A stretch of DNA of 64,000 nucleotides from Nakaseomyces glabratus (Eukaryota > Ascomycota > Saccharomycetes > Saccharomycetales > Saccharomycetaceae). The DNA lies in assembly GCF_010111755.1 (NCBI RefSeq), contig NC_088962.1, positions 1,240,001 to 1,304,000 of the forward strand, in the 5' to 3' direction. The first letter of the stretch is position 1; each line of letters starts with the position of its first letter. A program made the translations under genes and the position numbers. Below the pieces are notes generated by a model. The model saw nothing but the letters and a program-made list of their open reading frames with translations, did not search any database and was not told the DNA's origin. This document shows positions 18,468-27,686 of this stretch, piece after piece.

Positions 18468-21400
18468 ATGAAGGAAGTTGTTATTGGTGAGACGCCTAAA
18501 AGGATTAGCGGTCTGGAGTTTAGTGCCCTAAGTCCTGCGGACATTGTTGCACAATCTGAGTTAGAAATTTCGTCCAGAGATTTGTTTGATTTAGAAAACA
18601 ATAGAAGCCCTAAAGAAGGTGGTGCATTAGATCCTCGTATGGGTGTTTCTGCATCTAGTATGGAATGTACTACTTGTCATGGTAACTTAGCATCATGTCA
18701 TGGTCATTTTGGGCATATAAAATTGGCTCTGCCAGTTTTCCATGTCGGTTACTTCAAGGCAACTATTCAGATATTGCAAGGTATATGTAAAACATGTTCG
18801 GCTATACTACTTAGTGAACAAGATAAGAGGCATTTTTTATCAGAGTTACGCAGACCTGGTGTGGATAATTTGAGGCGTATGGCATTACTGAAAAAAGTAC
18901 TAGATCAATGTAAGAAGCAGAGAAGATGCTTGCACTGTGGTGCATTGAATGGTGTAGTTAAGAAAGCAGCTGCAGGGGCTGGTACAGCATCTCTGAAAAT
19001 TATTCATGATACTTTCAGATGGGTTGGAAAGAAATCCACACCAGAAAAAGATAAGTGGATTGGTGATTGGAAAGAGGTGCTATCACATAATCCTGAACTT
19101 GAAAGATACGTTAAGAGAGCAACAGATGATCTAAACCCACTTAAAACTCTAAATTTATTCAAGCAAATTGCAAGTGAAGATTGTGAACTTTTAGGTATAG
19201 ATGCAACAAATAAGGCTGGTAGACCTGAGACTTACATCTGGAGATATATTCCTGCTCCACCTGTATGTATTAGACCATCTGTCATGATGCAAGATTCACC
19301 AGCCTCTAATGAGGACGACTTAACCGTAAAACTGACGGAAATTGTATGGACATCGTCTTTGATCAAAGCGGGTATCGAGAAAGGTATTTCAATCAATAAT
19401 ATGATGGAGCATTGGGATTATCTGCAAATGACTGTCGCTATGTATATCAATTCAGACTCAATCAATCCGGCTATGTTACCGGGTTCTTCGACAGGTGGCG
19501 GTAAAGTCAAGCCAATAAGAGGTTTCTGTCAACGTCTCAAAGGTAAGCAAGGTAGATTCAGAGGTAACTTATCTGGTAAGCGTGTTGATTTTTCAGGTAG
19601 AACAGTTATTTCACCAGATCCAAACTTATCAATTGATGAAGTTGCTGTGCCTCAACTTGTTGCTAAGGTATTGACCTTCCCTGAAAAGGTCACCAGATAC
19701 AATATCAAGAAGCTAAGACAACTTGTTCAAAATGGTCCAAATGTCCATCCTGGTGCAAATTACCTACTCAAAAAAAATGAGGAAGCCAGAAGAAACTTAC
19801 GATACGGTGACAGGCAAAAACTGGCTAATAACTTACAGTATGGTGATGTTGTTGAGAGACATTTAGAAGACGGAGATGTCGTCCTTTTCAATCGTCAACC
19901 TTCATTACATAGGTTATCTATCTTATCACATTATGCCAAAATTAGGCCATGGAGAACATTCAGACTTAATGAATGTGTCTGCACACCTTATAATGCGGAT
20001 TTTGATGGTGATGAAATGAATTTACATGTTCCACAAACTGAGGAGGCAAGAGCAGAAGCAATTAATTTAATGGGCGTGAAAAATAATTTACTAACTCCTA
20101 AATCTGGTGAGCCTATTATTGCAGCTACACAAGATTTCATCACAGGTTCTTACCTTATTTCACATAAAGACTCGTTCTTTGACAAAGCTTCATTAACTCA
20201 ATTATTATCTATGATGTCCGATGGTAGCTTGCAATTTGATATACCTCCTCCAGCAATTATGAAACCATGTTATCTATGGACAGGTAAGCAAGTTTTTTCT
20301 TTGCTAATAAAGCCTAATAAGAACTCTCCAGTGAAAATTAATCTTGATGCAAAAAATAAGGTGTACATACCACCAAAGCAAAAGCATTATCCAAATGAGA
20401 TGTCACAAAATGATGGTTTTGTAATTGTGAGAGGCTCACAAATATTAAGTGGTGTCATGGACAAGTCTGTTTTAGGTGATGGTAAGAAACATTCTGTATT
20501 TTATACTATCTTAAGAGATTTTGGTCCACAAGAAGCTGCCTCTGCAATGAATAGGATGGCCAAGCTGTGCGCGAGATACTTAGGTAACAGAGGATTTTCT
20601 ATTGGTATAAGTGATGTCACACCAGCAGATGATTTGAAGCAAAAGAAAGAAGACCTGGTTGAAATAGCTTATGCAAAGTGTGACGAACTAATTGATTTAT
20701 ACAATAAAGGTAAATTGGAAACTCAACCAGGTTGTAATGAAGAGCAAACATTAGAAGCAAAGATTGGTGGTTTACTATCTAAGGTTAGAGAAGAAGTTGG
20801 TGATGTTTGTATTAATGAGTTGGATAACTTGAATGCCCCACTTATTATGGCAACCTGTGGTTCCAAAGGTTCTACATTGAATGTTTCTCAGATGGTGGCG
20901 GTTGTCGGTCAACAAATTATATCTGGTAATCGTGTTCCTGATGGTTTCCAAGATCGTTCTTTACCTCATTTCCCCAAGAATTCCAAAACACCTCAGTCTA
21001 AAGGTTTTGTCAGAAACTCTTTCTTTAGTGGGTTATCTCCACCAGAATTCTTGTTTCACGCTATTTCAGGTCGTGAAGGTTTAGTTGATACTGCTGTTAA
21101 AACCGCAGAAACCGGTTACATGTCCAGACGTTTGATGAAATCTCTGGAAGATCTTTCATGTCAATATGATAATACAGTCAGAACATCTTCCAACGGTATT
21201 GTCCAATTCACATACGGTGGTGATGGTCTGGATCCTCTTGAGATGGAAGGTAATGCTCAACCAGTTAATTTCAATAGGTCATGGGATCATGCATACAACA
21301 TCACTTTCAATAATACAGACAGAGGTTTACTACCTTATGAAATAAAGAAGACTGTTGATAATATATTGAAGCCTTTAGAGAAAAGACTAATAAGATATGA

Positions 21401-22847
21401 TACATTAGGTCGTCCAGTTTCTGCGGAAGATGATAAACTAGATGACTATGTCGATCAACATGACTCAGAGAGATTATTTTATGCCTCATTAAGAGAGTTT
21501 ATGACTGACAAAGCAAAAAAACTTGCTAAGCTAAGAAAATCGAGAGGTTTACCAAAGTTGATAAAGAAAAGTGAACTTGAAGGCTATGACCCCGAAAATG
21601 AACATATAGATGCCATTGTCCAACACTCTATTACGCAGCTGTATAGAATAACAGAAGATGCTGTTCAGAAGTTCTTGGAAATTGCTATTTCGAAATATCA
21701 TCGTGCAAAGGTTGAACCAGGTACTGCTGTTGGTGCCATTGGTGCACAATCTATTGGTGAGCCTGGTACCCAAATGACATTAAAAACATTCCACTTTGCT
21801 GGTGTCGCGTCCATGAATGTTACATTAGGTGTTCCTCGTATTAAGGAAATTATTAATGCCTCAAAGGTTATTTCTACCCCGATTATTAACGCCGTCCTTG
21901 TAAATAACAATGATGAAAGAGCAGCTAGAGTTGTTAAAGGTAGAATAGAAAAAACGCTTTTATCTGATGTGTGTTACTACATTCAAGATGTTTATAAAGA
22001 GAACATGGCCTATCTACAAGTTAAGGTTGACTTAAACACAATTGATAAGTTGCAATTAGAGCTAACTATAGAAGATATAGCGATTGCCATCACTAGAGCA
22101 CCTAAACTAAAAATCCAGACATCTGATGTAACAGTATTAGGCAAAGACAAGATTGCTATCAATGTCTTACCTGAAGGTTTTGGTTCAAAAACCTCATCGA
22201 CTTCATTAAAGGAGCCTACAGAAAATGATGTATTCTATAGAATGCAGACTTTGCGTAGAGCACTGCCTAGTATCATGGTCAAAGGTTTGAATGATATAGC
22301 AAGAGCGGTCATTAATATTCGAGACGATGGTAAGAGAGAACTTTTGGTTGAAGGTTACGGTTTAAGAGACGTTATGTGCACAGACGGTGTTATTGGTGCA
22401 AAAACTGCAACTAACCACGTTCTAGAAATATTTAACGTTTTAGGTATAGAAGCAGCTAGAGCAAGTATCATCGGTGAAATTGACTATACTATGAGTAACC
22501 ACGGTATGAGTGTCGATCCACGTCATATTCAGCTTCTAGGAGATGTGATGACTTTCAAAGGTGAAGTACTAGGTATTACTAGATTTGGTTTGAGTAAAAT
22601 GAGAGATTCGGTTCTACAACTAGCTTCATTTGAAAAAACCACAGACCATTTGTTTGACGCTGCCTTTTATATGAAGAAAGACGCCGTAGAAGGTGTCTCA
22701 GAATGTATTATTTTGGGTCAAACAATGTCTATCGGTACAGGGTCATTTAAGGTTGTAAAAAACACCGACATAGCGGAAGATGAGTTGAAACCTAAGCGTA
22801 CACTTTTCGAGAGTTTAACCAGTAATGTGGCCAACAAACAAGTTTGA
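18468..22847 (+). CDS. RPO31: RNA polymerase III largest subunit (C160)
   Basis: Catalytic subunit of RNA polymerase III, which makes tRNA, 5S rRNA and U6. 1459 residues, essentially the S. cerevisiae length (1460). The N-terminal zinc site CxxC...CHGHFGH starts at Cys67. A second zinc motif includes CKTC and CLHCG. The active-site metal loop YNADFDGDEMN has Asp511, Asp513 and Asp515. The funnel and bridge-helix region contains SKGSTLNVSQM and GFVRNSFFSGLSPPEFLFHA. The trigger loop contains QMTLKTFHFAGVASMNVTLG. The C-terminal MSNHGMSVDPRHIQLLGDVM is also intact. No frameshift or stop is seen. Its neighbour downstream is a Pol III-transcribed tRNA gene on the opposite strand. Confidence 0.99.
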   Translation: MKEVVIGETPKRISGLEFSALSPADIVAQSELEISSRDLFDLENNRSPKEGGALDPRMGVSASSMECTTCHGNLASCHGHFGHIKLALPVFHVGYFKATIQILQGICKTCSAILLSEQDKRHFLSELRRPGVDNLRRMALLKKVLDQCKKQRRCLHCGALNGVVKKAAAGAGTASLKIIHDTFRWVGKKSTPEKDKWIGDWKEVLSHNPELERYVKRATDDLNPLKTLNLFKQIASEDCELLGIDATNKAGRPETYIWRYIPAPPVCIRPSVMMQDSPASNEDDLTVKLTEIVWTSSLIKAGIEKGISINNMMEHWDYLQMTVAMYINSDSINPAMLPGSSTGGGKVKPIRGFCQRLKGKQGRFRGNLSGKRVDFSGRTVISPDPNLSIDEVAVPQLVAKVLTFPEKVTRYNIKKLRQLVQNGPNVHPGANYLLKKNEEARRNLRYGDRQKLANNLQYGDVVERHLEDGDVVLFNRQPSLHRLSILSHYAKIRPWRTFRLNECVCTPYNADFDGDEMNLHVPQTEEARAEAINLMGVKNNLLTPKSGEPIIAATQDFITGSYLISHKDSFFDKASLTQLLSMMSDGSLQFDIPPPAIMKPCYLWTGKQVFSLLIKPNKNSPVKINLDAKNKVYIPPKQKHYPNEMSQNDGFVIVRGSQILSGVMDKSVLGDGKKHSVFYTILRDFGPQEAASAMNRMAKLCARYLGNRGFSIGISDVTPADDLKQKKEDLVEIAYAKCDELIDLYNKGKLETQPGCNEEQTLEAKIGGLLSKVREEVGDVCINELDNLNAPLIMATCGSKGSTLNVSQMVAVVGQQIISGNRVPDGFQDRSLPHFPKNSKTPQSKGFVRNSFFSGLSPPEFLFHAISGREGLVDTAVKTAETGYMSRRLMKSLEDLSCQYDNTVRTSSNGIVQFTYGGDGLDPLEMEGNAQPVNFNRSWDHAYNITFNNTDRGLLPYEIKKTVDNILKPLEKRLIRYDTLGRPVSAEDDKLDDYVDQHDSERLFYASLREFMTDKAKKLAKLRKSRGLPKLIKKSELEGYDPENEHIDAIVQHSITQLYRITEDAVQKFLEIAISKYHRAKVEPGTAVGAIGAQSIGEPGTQMTLKTFHFAGVASMNVTLGVPRIKEIINASKVISTPIINAVLVNNNDERAARVVKGRIEKTLLSDVCYYIQDVYKENMAYLQVKVDLNTIDKLQLELTIEDIAIAITRAPKLKIQTSDVTVLGKDKIAINVLPEGFGSKTSSTSLKEPTENDVFYRMQTLRRALPSIMVKGLNDIARAVINIRDDGKRELLVEGYGLRDVMCTDGVIGAKTATNHVLEIFNVLGIEAARASIIGEIDYTMSNHGMSVDPRHIQLLGDVMTFKGEVLGITRFGLSKMRDSVLQLASFEKTTDHLFDAAFYMKKDAVEGVSECIILGQTMSIGTGSFKVVKNTDIAEDELKPKRTLFESLTSNVANKQV

Positions 22848-23072
22848 ACTAGTGTCTATCAACTGAAAATCTCTTTTTTTCTTATTTTTTTATTTCTTAT
22901 TGGAATAGCTTATTTTATATATTTATTTTTCATTTCTTAAGTAGCATAGCATTAAAGTCATTAACAATTACAAATAATTTTCTATCAATCACAGTGATAC
23001 TTATGAATCGGTTGTAATTGGCATATTTTTCAACTATCAGATTCACTAAAAAAAAAATACTAAAAAATAATA
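22848..23072. other. spacer between RPO31 and tRNA-Lys
   Basis: AT-rich. It holds the 3' ends of RPO31 and of the converging tRNA gene. On the tRNA strand, A6 at 23062-23067 and A10 at 23048-23057 read as T runs and should terminate Pol III. Confidence 0.6.
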
Positions 23073-23145
23073 AGCCCTGTAGGGGGCTCGAACCCCTAAC
23101 CTTATGATTAAGAGTCATACGCGCTACCGATTGCGCCAACAAGGC
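23073..23145 (-). tRNA. tK(CUU): tRNA-Lys(CUU)
   Basis: A 73-nt cloverleaf with no intron. The acceptor stem is GCCTTGT paired with ACAGGGC, the D-arm contains TGGCGCAATCGG (A box), the anticodon CTT lies at 23110-23112 within GACTCTTAATC, and the T-arm GGTTCGAGCCC (B box) lies at 23084-23094. CCA is not encoded, as in eukaryotes. As far as I recall, the sequence equals the S. cerevisiae tRNA-Lys(CUU). A T6 run follows 5 bp beyond the 3' end on the coding strand. It lies exactly between an S. cerevisiae chromosome XV-like block and a chromosome V-like block. Confidence 0.98.
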
Positions 23146-23495
23146 TTATTTAATTGCGTTGCATGAAAAACTTTTTGCAGATTGTTATATCACAGTCTCC
23201 AGTCACGTGCGATACTTAACAATTGTCTAGAATTTTACTATAAAGTTGAATCTACATATTTGAATAATCTATTCTCAGACAATTATTGACATGAATTCAT
23301 TATGAGTACGATATATATCTTAGACAGAAATGATTATCTTTTATAGTGTGAATAGAAGACAAATCCATAATTACAGGCCATATTAATATCTTACAGAAAG
23401 AAAACAATACCTATTGTGATAAAATCAGAGCATGGTTCAATTGTATTTTCTTGATAGTATTATTTTCTGTGGAGTACTGAGAGTTGTGTTCTGCT
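23146..23495. other. spacer between tRNA-Lys and SPT2
   Basis: Upstream region of the tRNA and 3' flank of SPT2. GTCACGTG at 23202-23209 fits the Cbf1/CDEI consensus, 57 bp upstream of the tRNA. No CDEII-like or CDEIII-like sequence follows, so it is not a centromere. Confidence 0.5.
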
Positions 23496-24506
23496 TTATC
23501 GTTTCTGCAACTTTAACTTCTTCTTTTTTTTTTCTTGCTCGTGTTTCTTTAGCCAAGCTTCTTCCCTCTTATCTTCTAATCTGGCCATCCTTGCAGCTTC
23601 TTCTTCTTCTTCTAAAATTTCCATTTCATTTGCTTCCATTGCATCAAAGTCGTCTTCTTCTTCATAATCCATATACTCATTGTATGATCTTTTCCTACCT
23701 TTGTTGAACATTGCCCAAATCTCATCACGGTCATATCCAGGATCTTTAGATGTTGTCCTATATGAGCTGTACTCTTCTTCGTCATCTTCAATGAAGTCAT
23801 CCATATCATCTTCTTCATCCTCGTATCTCCTAGATTTATTCACACGTTGCCTCATTTCAAGTTTCTTCTTCAAACGCTCATTTGGTTGAGCAAATTTCGG
23901 TATTCCAATCTTTACTACAGGTTCTGATTTTTCCTTAGCAGTTGATTTGTCTTTCCCGTGGTCTGTTTTATTTATATGGGTGGTTGGGGATAAGGACTTT
24001 GGTCGTGAGGTTTTAAAACCTGGCTTATTTAGCTTGGCGCTTCCTTTGATTTTTTCACCTGCGCCATTTGACTGTGTATCTTTACTTACCGGTATTGTTT
24101 GGTTATTTTCAGCCTGCTTCATCAGTTCTTCAAATGATAGTTTTTTAATTGGCTGTGGCTTCTTCTTGACTTGAATTGGGACAGCTGGTTTATCTGAACC
24201 AACTTTCCTCTTAAAACGAGAAACTAACATGTTATCATCACCATTTTTGTCTTTCTTACCTGTTGAAGCTTTTGAACTTGAAGGAGTTTTGCGCACCTGT
24301 TTCTGTTTCTTTTTAGCAAGTTCGGGATTCTTTAATAATTCCTGACGCCGCAGCTCCTTTAGTCTTGTAACAGCTGGATCTTCTTCTCGCACATAATTCT
24401 TTGGTAATAACGAGATTTCCTCTTGCTTATTAGCTTTTTGAGGTGGAGATATCACAGTCTTTGGCTTTGTCTTTTTCAGTTCTGAGAGCTTCGAGAGAAA
24501 ACTCAT
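23496..24506 (-). CDS. SPT2: Spt2, histone H3-H4 chaperone in transcription elongation
   Basis: Spt2 binds H3-H4 and DNA and helps keep nucleosomes in place over transcribed genes. 336 residues, against 333 in S. cerevisiae. It is very basic in the N-terminal two thirds (Lys-rich, low complexity). An acidic patch (EDEEDDMDDFIEDDEEEY, about 230-248) leads into the conserved C-terminal SPT2 domain with DPGYDRDEIWAMFNKGRKR and EANEMEILEEEEEAARMARL. This is the histone-binding helical unit, and it ends in a Lys-rich tail. The gene begins the stretch collinear with S. cerevisiae YER161C-YER173W. A PAC site lies about 310 bp upstream. Confidence 0.95.
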   Translation of the reverse strand: MSFLSKLSELKKTKPKTVISPPQKANKQEEISLLPKNYVREEDPAVTRLKELRRQELLKNPELAKKKQKQVRKTPSSSKASTGKKDKNGDDNMLVSRFKRKVGSDKPAVPIQVKKKPQPIKKLSFEELMKQAENNQTIPVSKDTQSNGAGEKIKGSAKLNKPGFKTSRPKSLSPTTHINKTDHGKDKSTAKEKSEPVVKIGIPKFAQPNERLKKKLEMRQRVNKSRRYEDEEDDMDDFIEDDEEEYSSYRTTSKDPGYDRDEIWAMFNKGRKRSYNEYMDYEEEDDFDAMEANEMEILEEEEEAARMARLEDKREEAWLKKHEQEKKKKKLKLQKR

Positions 24507-24964
24507 TGCCTCAGTTATACCAAAATTAATTGCCTAGTTGTTTTGTTCTACTTTTCTTCACCTTAACTTGTTATTTAACTGGTCAAAGGATATCTGTAAA
24601 AAGAGAAATGTTCTGCAATAATGTATTAACCAAAGATTGTACCTCCAAATAAAGCCTTTAAAACTTATTAAACTTGAAATGAAAAAAATTGAGAATGTAG
24701 GTACTAATGACTGTACTATATTTTAAAGTTTTCGGTAATATGCAAGTCTGACTCGATATGTGCTAAAACATCTAAATGTGCTCTTATTACTGCTTATGAT
24801 AGTCAATCAATTCTGCGATGAGCTCACCCACTAGAAGAAATATTCCTTAGTCGTACGATATTATTTATATAGCCTCTCGAAGATTTTGAGCTTTGTAGTC
24901 TATGTTCTATCATATGGAGAAGTATACAACTAACAAAAGTACTTAAATAGTTCTAGTTTTGGTA
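24507..24964 (-). promoter_or_regulatory. SPT2 promoter region / RAD4 3' flank
   Basis: AT-rich tandem spacer. The only named element is a PAC site GCGATGAGCT at 24815-24824, read on the plus strand. Confidence 0.5.
24815..24824 (+). promoter_or_regulatory. PAC site upstream of SPT2
   Basis: GCGATGAGCT followed by CACC; only one half of the palindrome seen elsewhere in the window. Confidence 0.55.
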
Positions 24965-27442
24965 TTAGTCACTCATATCTTGTTCAGACATGTCCAATTC
25001 GTCCATAAAGTCCTTATAGTCTTCATCGAGATGTGACTCCTGGTTGTCAATATCTTCAGGTTCCAAGTTATCGCCGGGTTCCTTTATTTCCTCATATTCC
25101 GTAACACCTGCTGGTGATTGATTTCGAGTAGTTATGAAGCCGCCGTTACCCACTATTTCATTGTCATGGTAGTCGGCATCTGGGTTAGCGTTACTGCTAT
25201 TACTATTTGTAGGTACAAACCCACCAGGTTCTTCGATTTCATTATCGCTAGTTTCATTGTGGCTAGTTCCATCGTGATTGATGTCAGTGGGTAGAAATCC
25301 ACCTTGAGGAAATTCATCGCCTGAATCGGTCATACTTGTTTCTTCATCAAACCTATTTGCAATTAAAGGTTGTGACACCACTGTTGATGATTCCTCCTCG
25401 TTCACTTTACCATATTCCGAGTTCAGTTTGTTTTTGATTCTCAATTTTGTTATCAGATTGTGCCAGTATGATAGCGCCTCCAATTCATGTTCAATGTGTT
25501 TTTCTTCGGCATTCGCTTGTGTGATGCCATCAATGGCTGCAACCAGGGCGTCTCTAAACCACAGAGCAACCACTACACCCGTAATGGAAGGTTTCACAGA
25601 TCTGCCTTTTTCAAACTTAAAAGCCGTAACAGCTTTAGCAAATTTAATCCTTATGAAACTAGCAGCTTTGATAGCAACCGGACTTTCCACCAAGCAACAA
25701 TTGGCAGGTATCATCGATGGTACAAAAACTTCTATGTTCCCGAATGTATTTGTTTCAATTTCTCCACTTCTGGTAGCAAGAGGTGCGACATATAGCTCTG
25801 TGTCATCAAACTGGTAAAGGCGCTCTTCTTCTTGTTCTTCAGGGTCAGTAAATCGGCCCCTTTTCTTTTCTACAGTTTTAAGTGCCCTTGCACCAGTCTT
25901 TAGTATTCGACCTTCCATATACCACTGTTTTGCAGACTTCAGGTCAATAATATCTTTCTTGGAATACACTTTGAGAACCTGATTAGTTTTGTTGTGCAGT
26001 TTTAAGTAGCCGCATTCTTTGCATCCACTTTTCAAAACTTGATTTTGTCGTATATCTTTCTCTAGTACATAATATGGATGACCTTTGAAATCTTGCATAT
26101 TATCAGGCATACCTTCATCTTGGTTACGTTGGTCGAAATATGCATCTTCATAGTCATCAATTTTTGTACGTTTCCGTTTGTGCAAAGAAGCTAAAACTCT
26201 CTCGTACCATCTTTCTCCAAATGCTTCCTTTGTTATACGTTTCTTTCGTGTTTTTGAGTTAAACCACTGACAATATCTTCTAGTTATATCTCTACAACCT
26301 TCTTTTCGGTCAAAACCAATTACATATCTCATGGCATTCCTTTTACATGGTGATACACCTCTAGGTTCAAATTTGGAGGAAAGTCTGACCTGTTCAATGG
26401 TCTTCTTGCAAAATGGGTCGATTGTAATCCATTTCTTGCTGAATTTATCCCAGACTTCGCACCAAAATACAGGATATTTTGTCATGTCTTCGTAAGACAC
26501 TTTCTTCTCGGTTCCATAAGATTTTTTGAGATTCGTAAAATCTGGAGGTTGGCAGGACATAACTAATCTGGCATTCACATTACATGACCTGAGTAGTGCA
26601 ACAAACCCTTGTGTAGCTACATCTCTATCACCCACTCCTTTAAGAATTCCCTTAATAAAATCATTTTTTGTTAGCGTTTTACGGGATTTATCACAAATTT
26701 GTAATTCATCCCAGTAGCGCATGTAACAATTCACACCTTTATAGCGTTGCATTATCCTCCAATGCTTTTGCCAAATTTCCATTGCCTTCTTTAGGCCATC
26801 TAATAATTTTCTGGTACTTCTAAGCGGTAGCTCTTCATCTTTCTCCGGATGTAGCATATCAAACACTTTCTCGGGAATCATACCACTAAGTTTCCGATTC
26901 ATCTTAGAGTTATTTAGCCAGTGATTGATTATATGACCATGGCACATAAGGCACAGCAAGTACAAACAATGCATATGAGTCCTAAACTTTCTATCTTCAT
27001 TGGAACACATATTCTTCTGAATTTTTGAACTCTCCTTCTTGGACTGACTATCTTTTTTATTCACATTAATGGTAACTGACAAGTTATCAGACGGCATCTG
27101 CATCTCATCTGCTGACACATCTTCAAACTCCTCTGATTCATAAGCCTCATCTGATTCAGCACCGTCCTCGCTAGCCTCAGTGTGTTGTACTTCTCCATCA
27201 GACACTAAACTTATGGTATTCGATGCCCCTAGCTTGTCCTCGAGCTCGGGATCCGAATCCAAATTAACCACAATTTTAGCTTCAGTAGGTTGGGGGTTCT
27301 CGTATCCACTTTCCAGCTCTGAAGTGACAGCTCTCCTCCGCTTCCTCCTCTTCAAGGGACGTTCCTGTGTAGCATCACCTTTGTTCTTCAGGACATCTCG
27401 AATTAAATCAAAGTATTCGCTGGGGATTTGATCAGAACTCAT
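24965..27442 (-). CDS. RAD4: Rad4 (XPC homologue), nucleotide-excision-repair damage sensor
   Basis: Rad4 with Rad23 recognises helix-distorting lesions and recruits TFIIH. 825 residues, longer than S. cerevisiae Rad4 (754), mostly from the acidic C-terminal tail. An N-terminal basic patch KRRKRRR (31-37) may act as an NLS. An acidic segment follows with IVVNLDSD (57-64, SUMO-interaction-like) and EEFEDVS (104-110), which resembles the Rad4 element that binds the Tfb1 subunit of TFIIH. A transglutaminase-fold domain covers about 170-390, including GVGDRDVATQGFVALLRSC. The beta-hairpin DNA-binding domains BHD1-3 cover about 400-640, with HPYYVLEKDIRQNQVL, RIKFAKAVTAFKFEKGR and PSITGVVVA. The tail holds three GGF repeats. 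The order SPT2-RAD4-GCG1 matches S. cerevisiae. Confidence 0.97.
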   Translation of the reverse strand: MSSDQIPSEYFDLIRDVLKNKGDATQERPLKRRKRRRAVTSELESGYENPQPTEAKIVVNLDSDPELEDKLGASNTISLVSDGEVQHTEASEDGAESDEAYESEEFEDVSADEMQMPSDNLSVTINVNKKDSQSKKESSKIQKNMCSNEDRKFRTHMHCLYLLCLMCHGHIINHWLNNSKMNRKLSGMIPEKVFDMLHPEKDEELPLRSTRKLLDGLKKAMEIWQKHWRIMQRYKGVNCYMRYWDELQICDKSRKTLTKNDFIKGILKGVGDRDVATQGFVALLRSCNVNARLVMSCQPPDFTNLKKSYGTEKKVSYEDMTKYPVFWCEVWDKFSKKWITIDPFCKKTIEQVRLSSKFEPRGVSPCKRNAMRYVIGFDRKEGCRDITRRYCQWFNSKTRKKRITKEAFGERWYERVLASLHKRKRTKIDDYEDAYFDQRNQDEGMPDNMQDFKGHPYYVLEKDIRQNQVLKSGCKECGYLKLHNKTNQVLKVYSKKDIIDLKSAKQWYMEGRILKTGARALKTVEKKRGRFTDPEEQEEERLYQFDDTELYVAPLATRSGEIETNTFGNIEVFVPSMIPANCCLVESPVAIKAASFIRIKFAKAVTAFKFEKGRSVKPSITGVVVALWFRDALVAAIDGITQANAEEKHIEHELEALSYWHNLITKLRIKNKLNSEYGKVNEEESSTVVSQPLIANRFDEETSMTDSGDEFPQGGFLPTDINHDGTSHNETSDNEIEEPGGFVPTNSNSSNANPDADYHDNEIVGNGGFITTRNQSPAGVTEYEEIKEPGDNLEPEDIDNQESHLDEDYKDFMDELDMSEQDMSD

Positions 27443-27686
27443 TGTACCATTATAGCAGTTTTTGTAATTGCCTAGTTATGTGTTCTTATTACTGAGCTAA
27501 GTTCTAATATACCGGTCTTTCGAGAAATATACTTCATTTTGCCATCGGTATGCAACCTATTTTTAAGTTTTGGTTGCGCATCACTGCGAACTTAAGCCTA
27601 ATCACATATAGTTAAAATGGTGAAAACTATTCTTATTTAGCAAGTATAGAGGAATACAGTATGAAGTGGCTATATATCTAATATCT

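Noticed and set aside
22930..23142. 70-codon minus-strand frame covering the tRNA
   Set aside because: Its N-terminal part is simply the translated tRNA-Lys gene.
23202..23300. Point centromere suggested by GTCACGTG (also considered at 8593 and 52191)
   Set aside because: No 75-90 bp stretch above 90 percent A+T follows, and no CDEIII-like TTCCGAA element is present at the right distance.
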